From an uncultured Bacilli bacterium (GTDB taxonomy: Bacteria; Bacillota_I; Bacilli_A; RF39; UBA660): DNA of 57,849 nucleotides. Positions 50,661 through 57,849 of the stretch are shown here, in pieces. The DNA lies in contig CAKOXI010000006.1 in the NCBI GenBank assembly GCA_934130045.1, positions 1-57,849 of the forward strand, in the 5' to 3' direction. The notes under the pieces are model-generated. The model did no database searches. It was not told where the DNA came from and saw only the letters and a list, made by a program, of their open reading frames with translations. The position numbers and the translations under genes are program-made. Each line of letters begins with the position of its first letter. Positions within the stretch are counted from its first letter, which is position 1.

Positions 50661-51581
50661 ATGGTTTATATTACAGGTGATACACATAGAGATTTTTCTC
50701 GAATTTATAAGTTGAAAAAAGATAGTGATAATATGTTGATAGTATTAGGAGATGTCGGAATTAATTATTATTTAAATGAAGAAGATAAAAATTACAAAGA
50801 ATACTTAAAAAAACTTAATTTAAAATTATTTTGTGTAAGAGGAAATCATGAAGAAAGACCAGAAAACATATCTACTTATAAAGAGGTTGAAATGTTTGGT
50901 GGAAAAGTATTTATTGAAGAAGAATATCCAAATTTAATATTTGCAAAAGATGGGGAAATTTATAATATCGATGGTAAAAAGATTTTAGTAATTGGTGGAG
51001 CATATTCAGTAGATAAACAGTATAGATTACTACATGGATATAAGTGGTTTAAAGATGAGCAGTTAACTAAGAAAGAAATGGATACTATTTTAGACAAAGT
51101 AAAAGGTAAACATTTTGATATAGTGCTAACTCATACTTGTCCTTATAAATATGAGCCTAGAGAAGTATTTATGCAAGGATTAGATCAATCTAAAGTAGAT
51201 AAATCTATGGAACATTTTTTAGACAAAATAGAAGAAAATATTAATTACGACAAATGGTATTGTGGACACTACCATACAGAAAAACAAGTTGATAAATTAG
51301 AGTTTATGTTTGGTAGAATTAAAATATTTAATAAAGATGAATACGTTCCTAAATATGATAGAAATGGATATGAAATAGTTAGGGATGCATATAGTCAGAA
51401 TGAAGTGATGAAAGAAGAAGTTAAATGTCCTAAATGTAATTCCAAAAATATATCAGTATTAAAAGGTGATGGGTTTAGTATTGTTGGTGCAGATTATATA
51501 GCAATTATTTGCAATGATTGTAAAAAAGTATATGGTTTTAATGATGTTAAATACAAAACTAATTGTCCTAAAGAATTATAA
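50661..51581 (+). CDS. Metallophosphoesterase with C-terminal zinc ribbon
   Basis: 306 residues. Calcineurin-like motifs in order: ITGDTHRDF (residues 4-12), VLGDVGINY, RGNHEERP, LTHTCP (about 167) and GHYHTEK (about 215). A C-terminal zinc ribbon follows (about 254-290): CPKCNSKN and CNDCKK. It starts after SD AAGGTGATG, 14 bases from herA, so it belongs to the sir2-herA transcript. It may hydrolyse nucleotides or nucleic-acid phosphoesters, or be a third component or accessory of the defence operon; this is inferred from context only. Confidence 0.85.
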   Translation: MVYITGDTHRDFSRIYKLKKDSDNMLIVLGDVGINYYLNEEDKNYKEYLKKLNLKLFCVRGNHEERPENISTYKEVEMFGGKVFIEEEYPNLIFAKDGEIYNIDGKKILVIGGAYSVDKQYRLLHGYKWFKDEQLTKKEMDTILDKVKGKHFDIVLTHTCPYKYEPREVFMQGLDQSKVDKSMEHFLDKIEENINYDKWYCGHYHTEKQVDKLEFMFGRIKIFNKDEYVPKYDRNGYEIVRDAYSQNEVMKEEVKCPKCNSKNISVLKGDGFSIVGADYIAIICNDCKKVYGFNDVKYKTNCPKEL

Positions 51582-51615
51582 ATTTATTTTAAATATAAAA
51601 TTTTAAAAGATAGTG

Positions 51616-51624
51616 TGCTATAAT
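51616..51624 (+). promoter_or_regulatory. Extended -10 promoter of the second Abi gene
   Basis: TGCTATAAT (TG-N-TATAAT) is embedded in a perfect hairpin GCTATAA-TTC-TTATAGC (51617-51634), which could be an operator or structured leader. Confidence 0.55.
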
Positions 51625-51650
51625 TCTTATAGCAGTTAGGAAGTGATAAT

Positions 51651-52664
51651 GTGGATGTTACAAAAGAAACAAATCAATATTTAAGACCTATGATGAAAAT
51701 ATCAGAAATGGTTCCATATTTAAAAGAAAAAAATATTAAATTTGAAAAAATGTCAGAAAAAGATGCTGAAAAATATTTAAGATATAATAATAACTATTAT
51801 AATGTAACAGCATACAAGCATAATTTTGAAAGATATGTAATTGATGGAAAATTTGTTGATAAATTTATTGATTTGGATTTTGCTTATTTAAAAGATTTAG
51901 CAATAATTGATCATAGAACAAGATTGGTATTGTTTAAAATGACTATAGACATTGAACACTATTTAAAAATAAGAATTTTAAATTTGATAGAAGATATAGA
52001 ACAAGAGGATGGATATAGAATAGTTAATATGTATTTAGAAAAAGATTTTAATGATGAAAAATTTCCTAAAAAAGTGCATAAGAGTATTTTTAAAAAAGTG
52101 GGAAGTAGTTATTATGATAAAGTTTTTTCTAAATATGACATTGATAAAGATAAAAAACTAGAAAATATTCCTATTTGGGAGTTTCTGGAAATAATAACAT
52201 TTGGAGATTTAGTTAATTTTTATGAATTCTTTGCTAAAGAATATAATTTGGATAAAGAAATAAAAAATATTTTTATTTTCAGAGAAATAGTTAAACTAAG
52301 AAATGCAGTAGCACATAATTCTTGTATTTTATGTGATTTAGACAAAAAGGATAACACTTTTGCTCCTGATTATAAAATATTAGCTTATCTAAATAATTGT
52401 AATATAAGAAAAGATACAAGAGATAATAAGCTTTCTAATTCTAGAATAAGACAAATGACTTATACACTTTATATGTTTAATGAGATTGTAACAAGCAAAG
52501 GTATCAAGAAAAATATTATTGAAGATATAAATAATCTATTTTATGGAAGAATAAATTCACATAAAGAATACTATAATAATAATGAACTATTAAAATCAAT
52601 ATATACATATTTTGATAAGATAATAAAAAAATATTATAGTAGTGATATTGACAAAATAGTTTGA
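51651..52664 (+). CDS. Abi family protein, HEPN RNase toxin candidate (AbiD/AbiF-like)
   Basis: 337 residues, GTG start after SD AGGAAGTGA. The Abi_2 layout is visible: YLRYNNNYYNVTAYKHNF (compare the FFINGYRH segment of Abi_2 proteins), LAIIDHRTRLVLFKMTIDIE, IWEFLEIITFGDLVNFYEF and the HEPN motif LRNAVAH (Arg217, His222). It has its own promoter. Immediately after it, with the -35 overlapping the stop codon, is a separate strong promoter reading into a short structured RNA. This is the layout expected of a toxin with an RNA partner. It is only distantly similar to the Abi gene at 45 kb. Confidence 0.85.
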   Translation: MDVTKETNQYLRPMMKISEMVPYLKEKNIKFEKMSEKDAEKYLRYNNNYYNVTAYKHNFERYVIDGKFVDKFIDLDFAYLKDLAIIDHRTRLVLFKMTIDIEHYLKIRILNLIEDIEQEDGYRIVNMYLEKDFNDEKFPKKVHKSIFKKVGSSYYDKVFSKYDIDKDKKLENIPIWEFLEIITFGDLVNFYEFFAKEYNLDKEIKNIFIFREIVKLRNAVAHNSCILCDLDKKDNTFAPDYKILAYLNNCNIRKDTRDNKLSNSRIRQMTYTLYMFNEIVTSKGIKKNIIEDINNLFYGRINSHKEYYNNNELLKSIYTYFDKIIKKYYSSDIDKIV

Positions 52665-52689
52665 CATGATCATTGTTATGTGGTATTAT
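52661..52689 (+). promoter_or_regulatory. Strong sigma-A promoter of the small RNA
   Basis: Perfect -35 TTGACA (52661-52666), exactly 17 bases, TATTAT (52684-52689). It is the best promoter in the island. The -35 covers the TGA stop of the Abi gene. Confidence 0.8.
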
Positions 52690-52695
52690 GATTAT

Positions 52696-52757
52696 GCGAG
52701 GAAAAAGTAGAAATACTTTTGCAAGGGCACTGTCATTTTTGATGGAGCCCTATTTTT
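52696..52757 (+). ncRNA. Candidate small RNA downstream of the HEPN-Abi gene
   Basis: About 62 nt. First hairpin AAAAGTA-GAAA-TACTTTT (52703-52720, GAAA tetraloop) flanked by GC...GC; second hairpin AGGGC...GCCCT (52724-52751) with inner pairs and a TTTT loop, followed by a T tract, acts as terminator. No ORF with an SD is visible. It lies between the Abi gene and the hsdR promoter and has its own promoter and terminator. RNA antitoxin for the Abi protein is an inference from layout. Confidence 0.65.
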
Positions 52758-52775
52758 CATTTTTGATTATGTAAT

Positions 52776-52802
52776 AAGAGATTTCATTTTCTCTTTTTTT
52801 TA
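52776..52802 (+). terminator. Second terminator before hsdR
   Basis: AAGAGA / TCTCTT with an 8-base loop and a run of T. It insulates hsdR from upstream transcription. Confidence 0.55.
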
Positions 52803-52840
52803 TAATTTTTTAGTTCAAATCCAAAGTTTACCAATTTTCG

Positions 52841-52849
52841 TGATATAAT
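52841..52849 (+). promoter_or_regulatory. Extended -10 promoter of hsdR-hsdM
   Basis: TGATATAAT (TG-N-TATAAT) about 30 bases before the hsdR start; no clear -35. Confidence 0.55.
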
Positions 52850-52879
52850 TGAAATATATATTGATTGGTAGGTGTAATG

Positions 52880-55636
52880 ATGGGAGTATATGAGAGTGAA
52901 GCAAGACTAGAAGATCGTATGATAGATCAACTTGTAAAGCAAGGTTATTCTAAGGTAGTAATAAATGATGTTAATGAATTGGAACAAAATTTTAGAGAAC
53001 AAGTCAATATTCATAATAAAATAGAACTTAAAGGTAAAAATTTAAGTGATAAAGAATTTGAAAGATTAATGGTTAAAATATCTGGTAAAGGTGTTTTTCA
53101 ATCTTCAAAAGAATTAAGACAGAAACAAGATATTCAAAGAGATGATGGTAGTATTGTTTATATTGAACTATTCAATACAAAAGATTGGTGTAAGAATATA
53201 TTTCAAGTAACTCATCAAACTACTGTTGAAGGAAAATATACAAATAGATATGATGTAACTATTTTAATAAATGGATTACCTTTGGTTCAAGTTGAATTAA
53301 AACGTAGAGGTATTGATATGAAAGAAGCCTTTAATCAAATTAAGAGATATAAAAGGCATTCTTATCAAGGATTATATAAATTTATTCAATTATTTGTAAT
53401 AAGTAATGGAGTAGAAACTAAATATTTTGCAAATGGTGATCAAGAATTAAATTATGGATTTACTTTTTATTGGACTGATATAAATAATGATAGAATTAAT
53501 AACTTAGAACAATTTTGTGTATTTTTCTTGGACAGATGTCATATAGGAAAAATGATAGCAAGATATATGATTGTTAATGAAACTGAAAAAATGTTGATGG
53601 TAATGAGACCTTATCAAGTATATGCAGTTGAAAATATTGTATCACGTGCATTAGATACAAGTAATAATGGTTATGTATGGCATACAACTGGTTCTGGAAA
53701 AACTATTACTTCATTTAAAACAAGTCAAATTTTATCTTTAGAACCATCTATCAATCAAGTATTCTTTTTAGTAGATAGAAAAGATTTGGATAAACAAACT
53801 TTAGATGAATTTAACAAATTTGATCCAGGTTGTGTTGATATGACTAATCAAACAGATAAATTAATTGAACAAATTAAAGATAGTTCTAAACCATTAATTA
53901 TAACTACAATCCAAAAAATGGCTAATGCTTGTACTAATCCAAAATATGCACATATTATGGAAAAATATAAAGATTTAAAAACAGTATTTATAATAGATGA
54001 ATGCCATAGATCACAATTTGGTGATATGCATAAACAGATTTCAAAGACATTTAGTAAAGCACAATACTTTGGATTTACTGGTACACCTAGATTTAAAGAA
54101 AATCCATCACAAGATGGTAGAAGTACAGCTGATATATTTGAAAAATGCTTACATACATACCTAATAAAAGATGCTATTAAAGACGAAAACGTATTAGGAT
54201 TTAATGTCGATTATATAAAATTTATGGAAGTAAATACAGGTGCATTAGAAGAAGATGTTATGGTAGGAGGCATAGATACTGATGAAGTGTTCTTAGCAGA
54301 TGAAAGAGTAGGCTTAATTGCTCAGCACATTATTGATCATCATAATATTAAAACAAGAGATAGAAAATATAATGCATTATTTACTGTATCTTCAATACCG
54401 TTATTAATAAAATATTATGATGCTTTTAAAAAGATAAATCATGATTTAAAAATAGGAGCAATATTTACTTACGGAGCAAATGAAGATTTAGATAAAAATC
54501 CAGAACATTCAAGAGAAGTATTAGATAGATATATGGAAGACTATAACAAAATGTTCAACACAAATTTCTCTACTCATAATTTTGATGGTTATTTTAGAGA
54601 TATATGTAAAAGAATAAAAAATACAGAAATTGATATAGTTATAGTTGTTAATATGTTATTAACTGGATTTGATGCTAAAAGATTAAATACGTTATATGTT
54701 GATAAATCACTTAAATATCATGATTTAATTCAAGCATTTTCAAGAACAAATAGAGTTGAATCTGATACAAAGCCATTTGGTAATATAGTTTGTTATAGAA
54801 CTACTAAAACTAGAGTGGATGAAGCTGTTAAATTGTTCTCTCAAACTGATAGTATTGACACCGTGATAATGGCACCATATGATACTTACCTAGATAAGTT
54901 TAATAAAGCTGTAGATAAGTTGTTAGAAATTACACCAGTAGTAGAAAGTGTTGATGAACTAGAAAGAGAAGAAGATATAAAAGAATTTATTTTAGCATTT
55001 AGAGAGGTTGCTAAAATACTTGTTAGTTTAAAAACATTTAATCAATTTGATTTAGATAATGATGATACTGTTATTAATACTCAAATTTTTGAAGATTATA
55101 AAAGTAAATATTATGAGTTATATAGAAAAATTTCTAATGATAAGGAAAAAAGTTCAATTCTAAATGATGTTACATTTTCATTAGAACTAATTCAAACTGA
55201 TAGAATTAATGTTTCATATATACTTAATTTAATTAGAAATGTTGATTTAACAGATGAAGAACAAAAGAAATGTGATATTGCAGATATTGAAAGTAAATTA
55301 ACAAATATTACAGATGATGAATTATTCTTAAAAGCAGATTTAATTAAGAGTTTCTTAAAATCTATATTACCTGCACTAAAAGAAGATGATTCAATAGATG
55401 ATGCTTTCAATGAACATATGAATAAAGAAAGAGAAAAAGAAATTGAAAAATTTGCTTTAAATAATAAAATTAATTTGGATAAGTTAAATGAAATAATTAA
55501 TGAGTATGAATATAGTAGTATTTTCCCAGATAAAGAAATAAATGAGGCGATTGATATAGATGATTATTGGGAAAGAAGAACTGTAAAAAATAGAGTAAAA
55601 GAATTTATTAAAAATATATTTAAGAAATTTTTATAG
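52880..55636 (+). CDS. hsdR: Type I restriction endonuclease subunit R
   Basis: 918 residues from the ATG five bases after SD AGGTG; TTG at 52865 and ATG at 52877 are upstream alternatives. The N-terminal nuclease site is in YDVTILINGLPLVQVELKRRG (D...ExK). Helicase motifs follow: WHTTGSGKTITSF, FIIDECHRSQFGD (DECH), FGFTGTPRF, and motif VI QAFSRTNR. The C-terminal part is helical. The subunit translocates DNA and cleaves foreign DNA lacking methylation. It precedes hsdM by 9 bases. Confidence 0.95.
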   Translation: MGVYESEARLEDRMIDQLVKQGYSKVVINDVNELEQNFREQVNIHNKIELKGKNLSDKEFERLMVKISGKGVFQSSKELRQKQDIQRDDGSIVYIELFNTKDWCKNIFQVTHQTTVEGKYTNRYDVTILINGLPLVQVELKRRGIDMKEAFNQIKRYKRHSYQGLYKFIQLFVISNGVETKYFANGDQELNYGFTFYWTDINNDRINNLEQFCVFFLDRCHIGKMIARYMIVNETEKMLMVMRPYQVYAVENIVSRALDTSNNGYVWHTTGSGKTITSFKTSQILSLEPSINQVFFLVDRKDLDKQTLDEFNKFDPGCVDMTNQTDKLIEQIKDSSKPLIITTIQKMANACTNPKYAHIMEKYKDLKTVFIIDECHRSQFGDMHKQISKTFSKAQYFGFTGTPRFKENPSQDGRSTADIFEKCLHTYLIKDAIKDENVLGFNVDYIKFMEVNTGALEEDVMVGGIDTDEVFLADERVGLIAQHIIDHHNIKTRDRKYNALFTVSSIPLLIKYYDAFKKINHDLKIGAIFTYGANEDLDKNPEHSREVLDRYMEDYNKMFNTNFSTHNFDGYFRDICKRIKNTEIDIVIVVNMLLTGFDAKRLNTLYVDKSLKYHDLIQAFSRTNRVESDTKPFGNIVCYRTTKTRVDEAVKLFSQTDSIDTVIMAPYDTYLDKFNKAVDKLLEITPVVESVDELEREEDIKEFILAFREVAKILVSLKTFNQFDLDNDDTVINTQIFEDYKSKYYELYRKISNDKEKSSILNDVTFSLELIQTDRINVSYILNLIRNVDLTDEEQKKCDIADIESKLTNITDDELFLKADLIKSFLKSILPALKEDDSIDDAFNEHMNKEREKEIEKFALNNKINLDKLNEIINEYEYSSIFPDKEINEAIDIDDYWERRTVKNRVKEFIKNIFKKFL

Positions 55637-55645
55637 GAGGATGTT

Positions 55646-57205
55646 ATGTCAAGAGAAGAAAAACAACAATCACAACAAGCAGAACTTCAAAAACAACTTT
55701 GGAGTATTGCTAATTCCTTAAGAGGAAATATGGATGCTAATGATTTCAAAAATTATATCTTAGGATTAATATTCTACAGATATTTATCTGAAAATTTAGT
55801 TAATTATGTTGAAAATGTAATGTTAAGAAATAAAATGAAATATGCTGATATGTTTAAGGATAAAGAACAAGCACAAGAATTTAAGTCTGATTTAATAGAG
55901 GAAGAAAATATAGGCTATTGTATAGAGCCAGATTATCTATGGAGTACATTAATAGATAACATTAAGACTGGTAAATTTGATATTTCAATGCTTGCTAAAG
56001 CAGTTAATGTTATATCAGAATCTACTTTAGGTAATGAGTCAGAGGATGATTTCGAAAATTTATTTGAAGATATGGATTTAAACAACTCTAAATTGGGTAG
56101 AGGAGAAGCAGAAAGAACTAAACTAATTTCAACTATTATGTTAAAAATAGATGATATAGACTTTCATCATGAAGATGCTGAAATTGATGTTTTAGGAGAT
56201 GCATATGAATACTTAATTTCAAATTTTGCAGCATCAGCAGGAAAGAAAGCAGGAGAGTTCTATACACCACAACAAGTATCAAGAATTCTTGCTAAATTAG
56301 TTGCGTTAAATAAAGCAAAACTTCAAAATGTATATGATCCTACTTGTGGATCTGGTTCATTACTTTTAAGGGTTGGTAAAGAATGTAAGGTAAGTTCATA
56401 CTATGGACAAGAATTTAATTCTACAACTTACAACTTAGCTCGAATGAACATGTTATTACATGGTGTTTCATTTAAACATTTTGATATTAAAAATGATGAT
56501 ACTTTAGAAAGACCTAGACATTTAGATATGAAATTTGATGCAATAGTTGCTAATCCTCCATATTCTGCAAATTGGAGTGCTGATCCAAAGTTTATAGAAG
56601 ATGAAAGATTTAGTGCTTATGGTAAATTAGCACCAAAATCAAAGGCAGATTTTGCTTTTATTCAACATATGATATATCAATTATCAGATAATGGAACTAT
56701 GGCAGTAGTTCTTCCTCATGGAGTTTTATTTAGAGGTGCTTCAGAAGGAGTAATTAGAAAATATTTAATTGAAGAAAAAAACTATTTAGATGCAGTAATA
56801 GGATTACCAGCTAATATATTTTACGGAACAAGTATTCCAACTTGTATATTAGTTTTTAAAAAATGTAGAGAAAATGAAGATAATATTTTATTCATTGATG
56901 CATCAAAAGATTTTGAAGCTGGAAAAAATCAAAATAGATTAAGAGATGAAGATGTAGATAAAATTATTGAAACTTATAAAAATAGAGTTGAGATAGAAAA
57001 ATATTGCCATGTTGCTCCAATGTCTGAAATAAAAGAAAATGAATATAATTTAAACATTCCTAGATATGTAGATACTTTTGAAGAGGAAGAAGAAATAGAT
57101 ATTAAAGCTGTTCAGCAAGATCTTAAAGATATTGATAAGCAAATAGCAGAAGTAGATAAAGAACTTAATGTTTACTTAAAAGAACTAGGTTTAGAAGAAT
57201 TATAA
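55646..57205 (+). CDS. hsdM: Type I restriction-modification DNA methyltransferase subunit M
   Basis: 519 residues, SD AGGAGG. N-terminal helical HsdM domain (QKQLWSIANSLRGNMDANDF), then the N6-adenine methyltransferase core: EFYTPQQVSRILAKLV, SAM motif DPTCGSGSLLLR and catalytic NPPYSANW (NPPY). It methylates the host target with HsdS. The C-terminal ends in a coiled-coil-like segment (DIDKQIAEVDKELN). It converges on hsdS. Confidence 0.96.
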   Translation: MSREEKQQSQQAELQKQLWSIANSLRGNMDANDFKNYILGLIFYRYLSENLVNYVENVMLRNKMKYADMFKDKEQAQEFKSDLIEEENIGYCIEPDYLWSTLIDNIKTGKFDISMLAKAVNVISESTLGNESEDDFENLFEDMDLNNSKLGRGEAERTKLISTIMLKIDDIDFHHEDAEIDVLGDAYEYLISNFAASAGKKAGEFYTPQQVSRILAKLVALNKAKLQNVYDPTCGSGSLLLRVGKECKVSSYYGQEFNSTTYNLARMNMLLHGVSFKHFDIKNDDTLERPRHLDMKFDAIVANPPYSANWSADPKFIEDERFSAYGKLAPKSKADFAFIQHMIYQLSDNGTMAVVLPHGVLFRGASEGVIRKYLIEEKNYLDAVIGLPANIFYGTSIPTCILVFKKCRENEDNILFIDASKDFEAGKNQNRLRDEDVDKIIETYKNRVEIEKYCHVAPMSEIKENEYNLNIPRYVDTFEEEEEIDIKAVQQDLKDIDKQIAEVDKELNVYLKELGLEEL

Positions 57206-57210
57206 AAACC

Positions 57211-57253
57211 AAAAAAGGATTTATACAAACATATTTTGCATAAGTCCTTTTTT
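57211..57253. terminator. Shared terminator hairpin between convergent hsdM and hsdS
   Basis: AAAAAAGGATTTAT (57211-57224) pairs with ATAAGTCCTTTTTT (57240-57253), 14 pairs with one wobble. The minus-strand arm encodes the C-terminal end of HsdS. Confidence 0.65.
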
Positions 57254-57849
57254 TAGCTCATGTAATTTATCTAATTTATTTTGTTCTTGTTTAATTTTTT
57301 GGTTATACGCCATTAATAATTTTGAATATTCTTTTTGATGTTTTAACGATGGTAAATCTAATTTTATATCTCTGAATTTAGATATACTAAGTGCATAACG
57401 AGTTCCACCCTCTTTTGAAGATAAAATTTTATTCTTAAAGGATTTATTTTCATTAATGTAATAAACAAAGTAATCCTTATCAACTATATTTTCATTGATT
57501 GTAAAAACTGGGTAAGCTGGACTAACAATCCCGATTTCTATTATATTTTGAATATTAAAATGAAATTCTCCGGTATCACTCATAGATCTGTATGTTATGA
57601 ACCCTCTAGGAACAATTTTATAACCACTATTATCTGAACTAGATGCCTGTTTGTTAAAATATTCATTTTGTAATATTATTCCATTAGAAGTTGAAGATAA
57701 TACTTTATATTGGTTATTAGTGGATGTTTTTTTATTGTACTCTATAATCAAATCACCAATTTTAAATTTATTATTAAGATTCGAAAAAATATTTTTATTA
57801 AGTCCTTTTTTAAATAACTTAAGGTCTTCAATTTTCTTTGATTGCAGTT
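57221..57849 (-). CDS. hsdS: Type I restriction specificity subunit S, partial (5' end outside)
   Basis: At least 209 codons in window; the frame stays open to the right edge, so a TTG at 57751 is not the start. The upstream part reads a central conserved repeat LQSKKIEDLKLFKKGLNKN-IF, and the C-terminus repeats it as LDKLHELKKGLMQNMF. Between them is one target-recognition domain (about 165 residues). The missing part would hold the first TRD. HsdS selects the DNA target for HsdR/HsdM. Orientation is opposite to hsdR-hsdM, which is unusual and typical of phase-variable loci. Confidence 0.88.
   Translation of the reverse strand, partial: LQSKKIEDLKLFKKGLNKNIFSNLNNKFKIGDLIIEYNKKTSTNNQYKVLSSTSNGIILQNEYFNKQASSSDNSGYKIVPRGFITYRSMSDTGEFHFNIQNIIEIGIVSPAYPVFTINENIVDKDYFVYYINENKSFKNKILSSKEGGTRYALSISKFRDIKLDLPSLKHQKEYSKLLMAYNQKIKQEQNKLDKLHELKKGLMQNMFV

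Noticed and set aside
52696..52757. hsdR leader attenuator
   Set aside because: A second terminator (52776-52802) and a separate extended -10 promoter (52841-52849) lie between this RNA and hsdR, so the RNA is more likely an independent unit.

Overview
The window is a very AT-rich chromosome segment from a Gram-positive, endospore-forming Bacillota. It carries spoIIR, a spoIID-spoIIQ-spoIIID-mbl cluster, cotJ genes, a CwlD-like amidase, a collagen-like spore-surface protein, DUF1146, TypA and the run EcfA-EcfA-EcfT-TruA-L13-S9. The mix of Bacillus-like sporulation synteny, extreme AT richness, encoded tRNA CCA and compact operons suggests an uncultured gut member of the Bacilli/Erysipelotrichia side of the phylum; this placement is inference. 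TGG encodes Trp throughout and TGA serves as a stop, so the standard bacterial code applies.

Layout: 1-8.4 kb holds a lipid II flippase (YtgP type), SpoIIR, an MntP/YtaF-like protein, MurA, a GDSL hydrolase lacking its serine, and a SWIM-SNF2 helicase. 8.4-14.4 kb holds L31, RpiB, DUF1146 and the spoIID/spoIIQ/spoIIID/mbl cluster. 14.4-23.6 kb holds DUF421, lipoproteins, TypA, an ABC-F ATPase, Ddl and cotJ. 23.7-26.6 kb is a small accessory cassette beside tRNA-His: an XRE regulator divergent from a protein with two DUF262 domains. 26.7-35.7 kb holds an SDR/PLP-enzyme operon, an extra sigma-70 factor, phosphoketolase, a divergent RNase II-family protein and a lysozyme-like membrane protein. 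35.8-41 kb holds an AI-2E family permease, a degenerate ECF module, TruA and L13/S9 with a leader RNA. 41-47 kb holds RNA-modifying enzymes, the collagen-like protein, CwlD-like amidase, an Abi protein and HtrA.

From about 47.4 kb to the right edge the window is a defence island that begins inside a truncated amidase gene. It carries SIR2-HerA, a metallophosphoesterase with a zinc ribbon, an Abi/HEPN protein followed by an independent promoter-hairpin-terminator unit that looks like a small RNA gene, and a type I restriction-modification system whose hsdS lies inverted relative to hsdR-hsdM and runs off the edge.

The most interesting candidates are the HEPN-Abi plus small-RNA unit, the tandem-DUF262/XRE cassette at tRNA-His, the CotJA-CotJB fusion, several enzymes with altered catalytic residues (GDSL Ser to Phe, RNase II Asp to Glu, ECF ATPases), and intrinsic terminators whose 3' arm doubles as the next gene's Shine-Dalgarno sequence.

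No gene-free stretch exceeds 300 bases. The longest gaps (about 264 bases at 26497-26760, 262 at 47429-47690 and 215 at 52665-52879) hold terminators, promoters and the small-RNA candidate described below.
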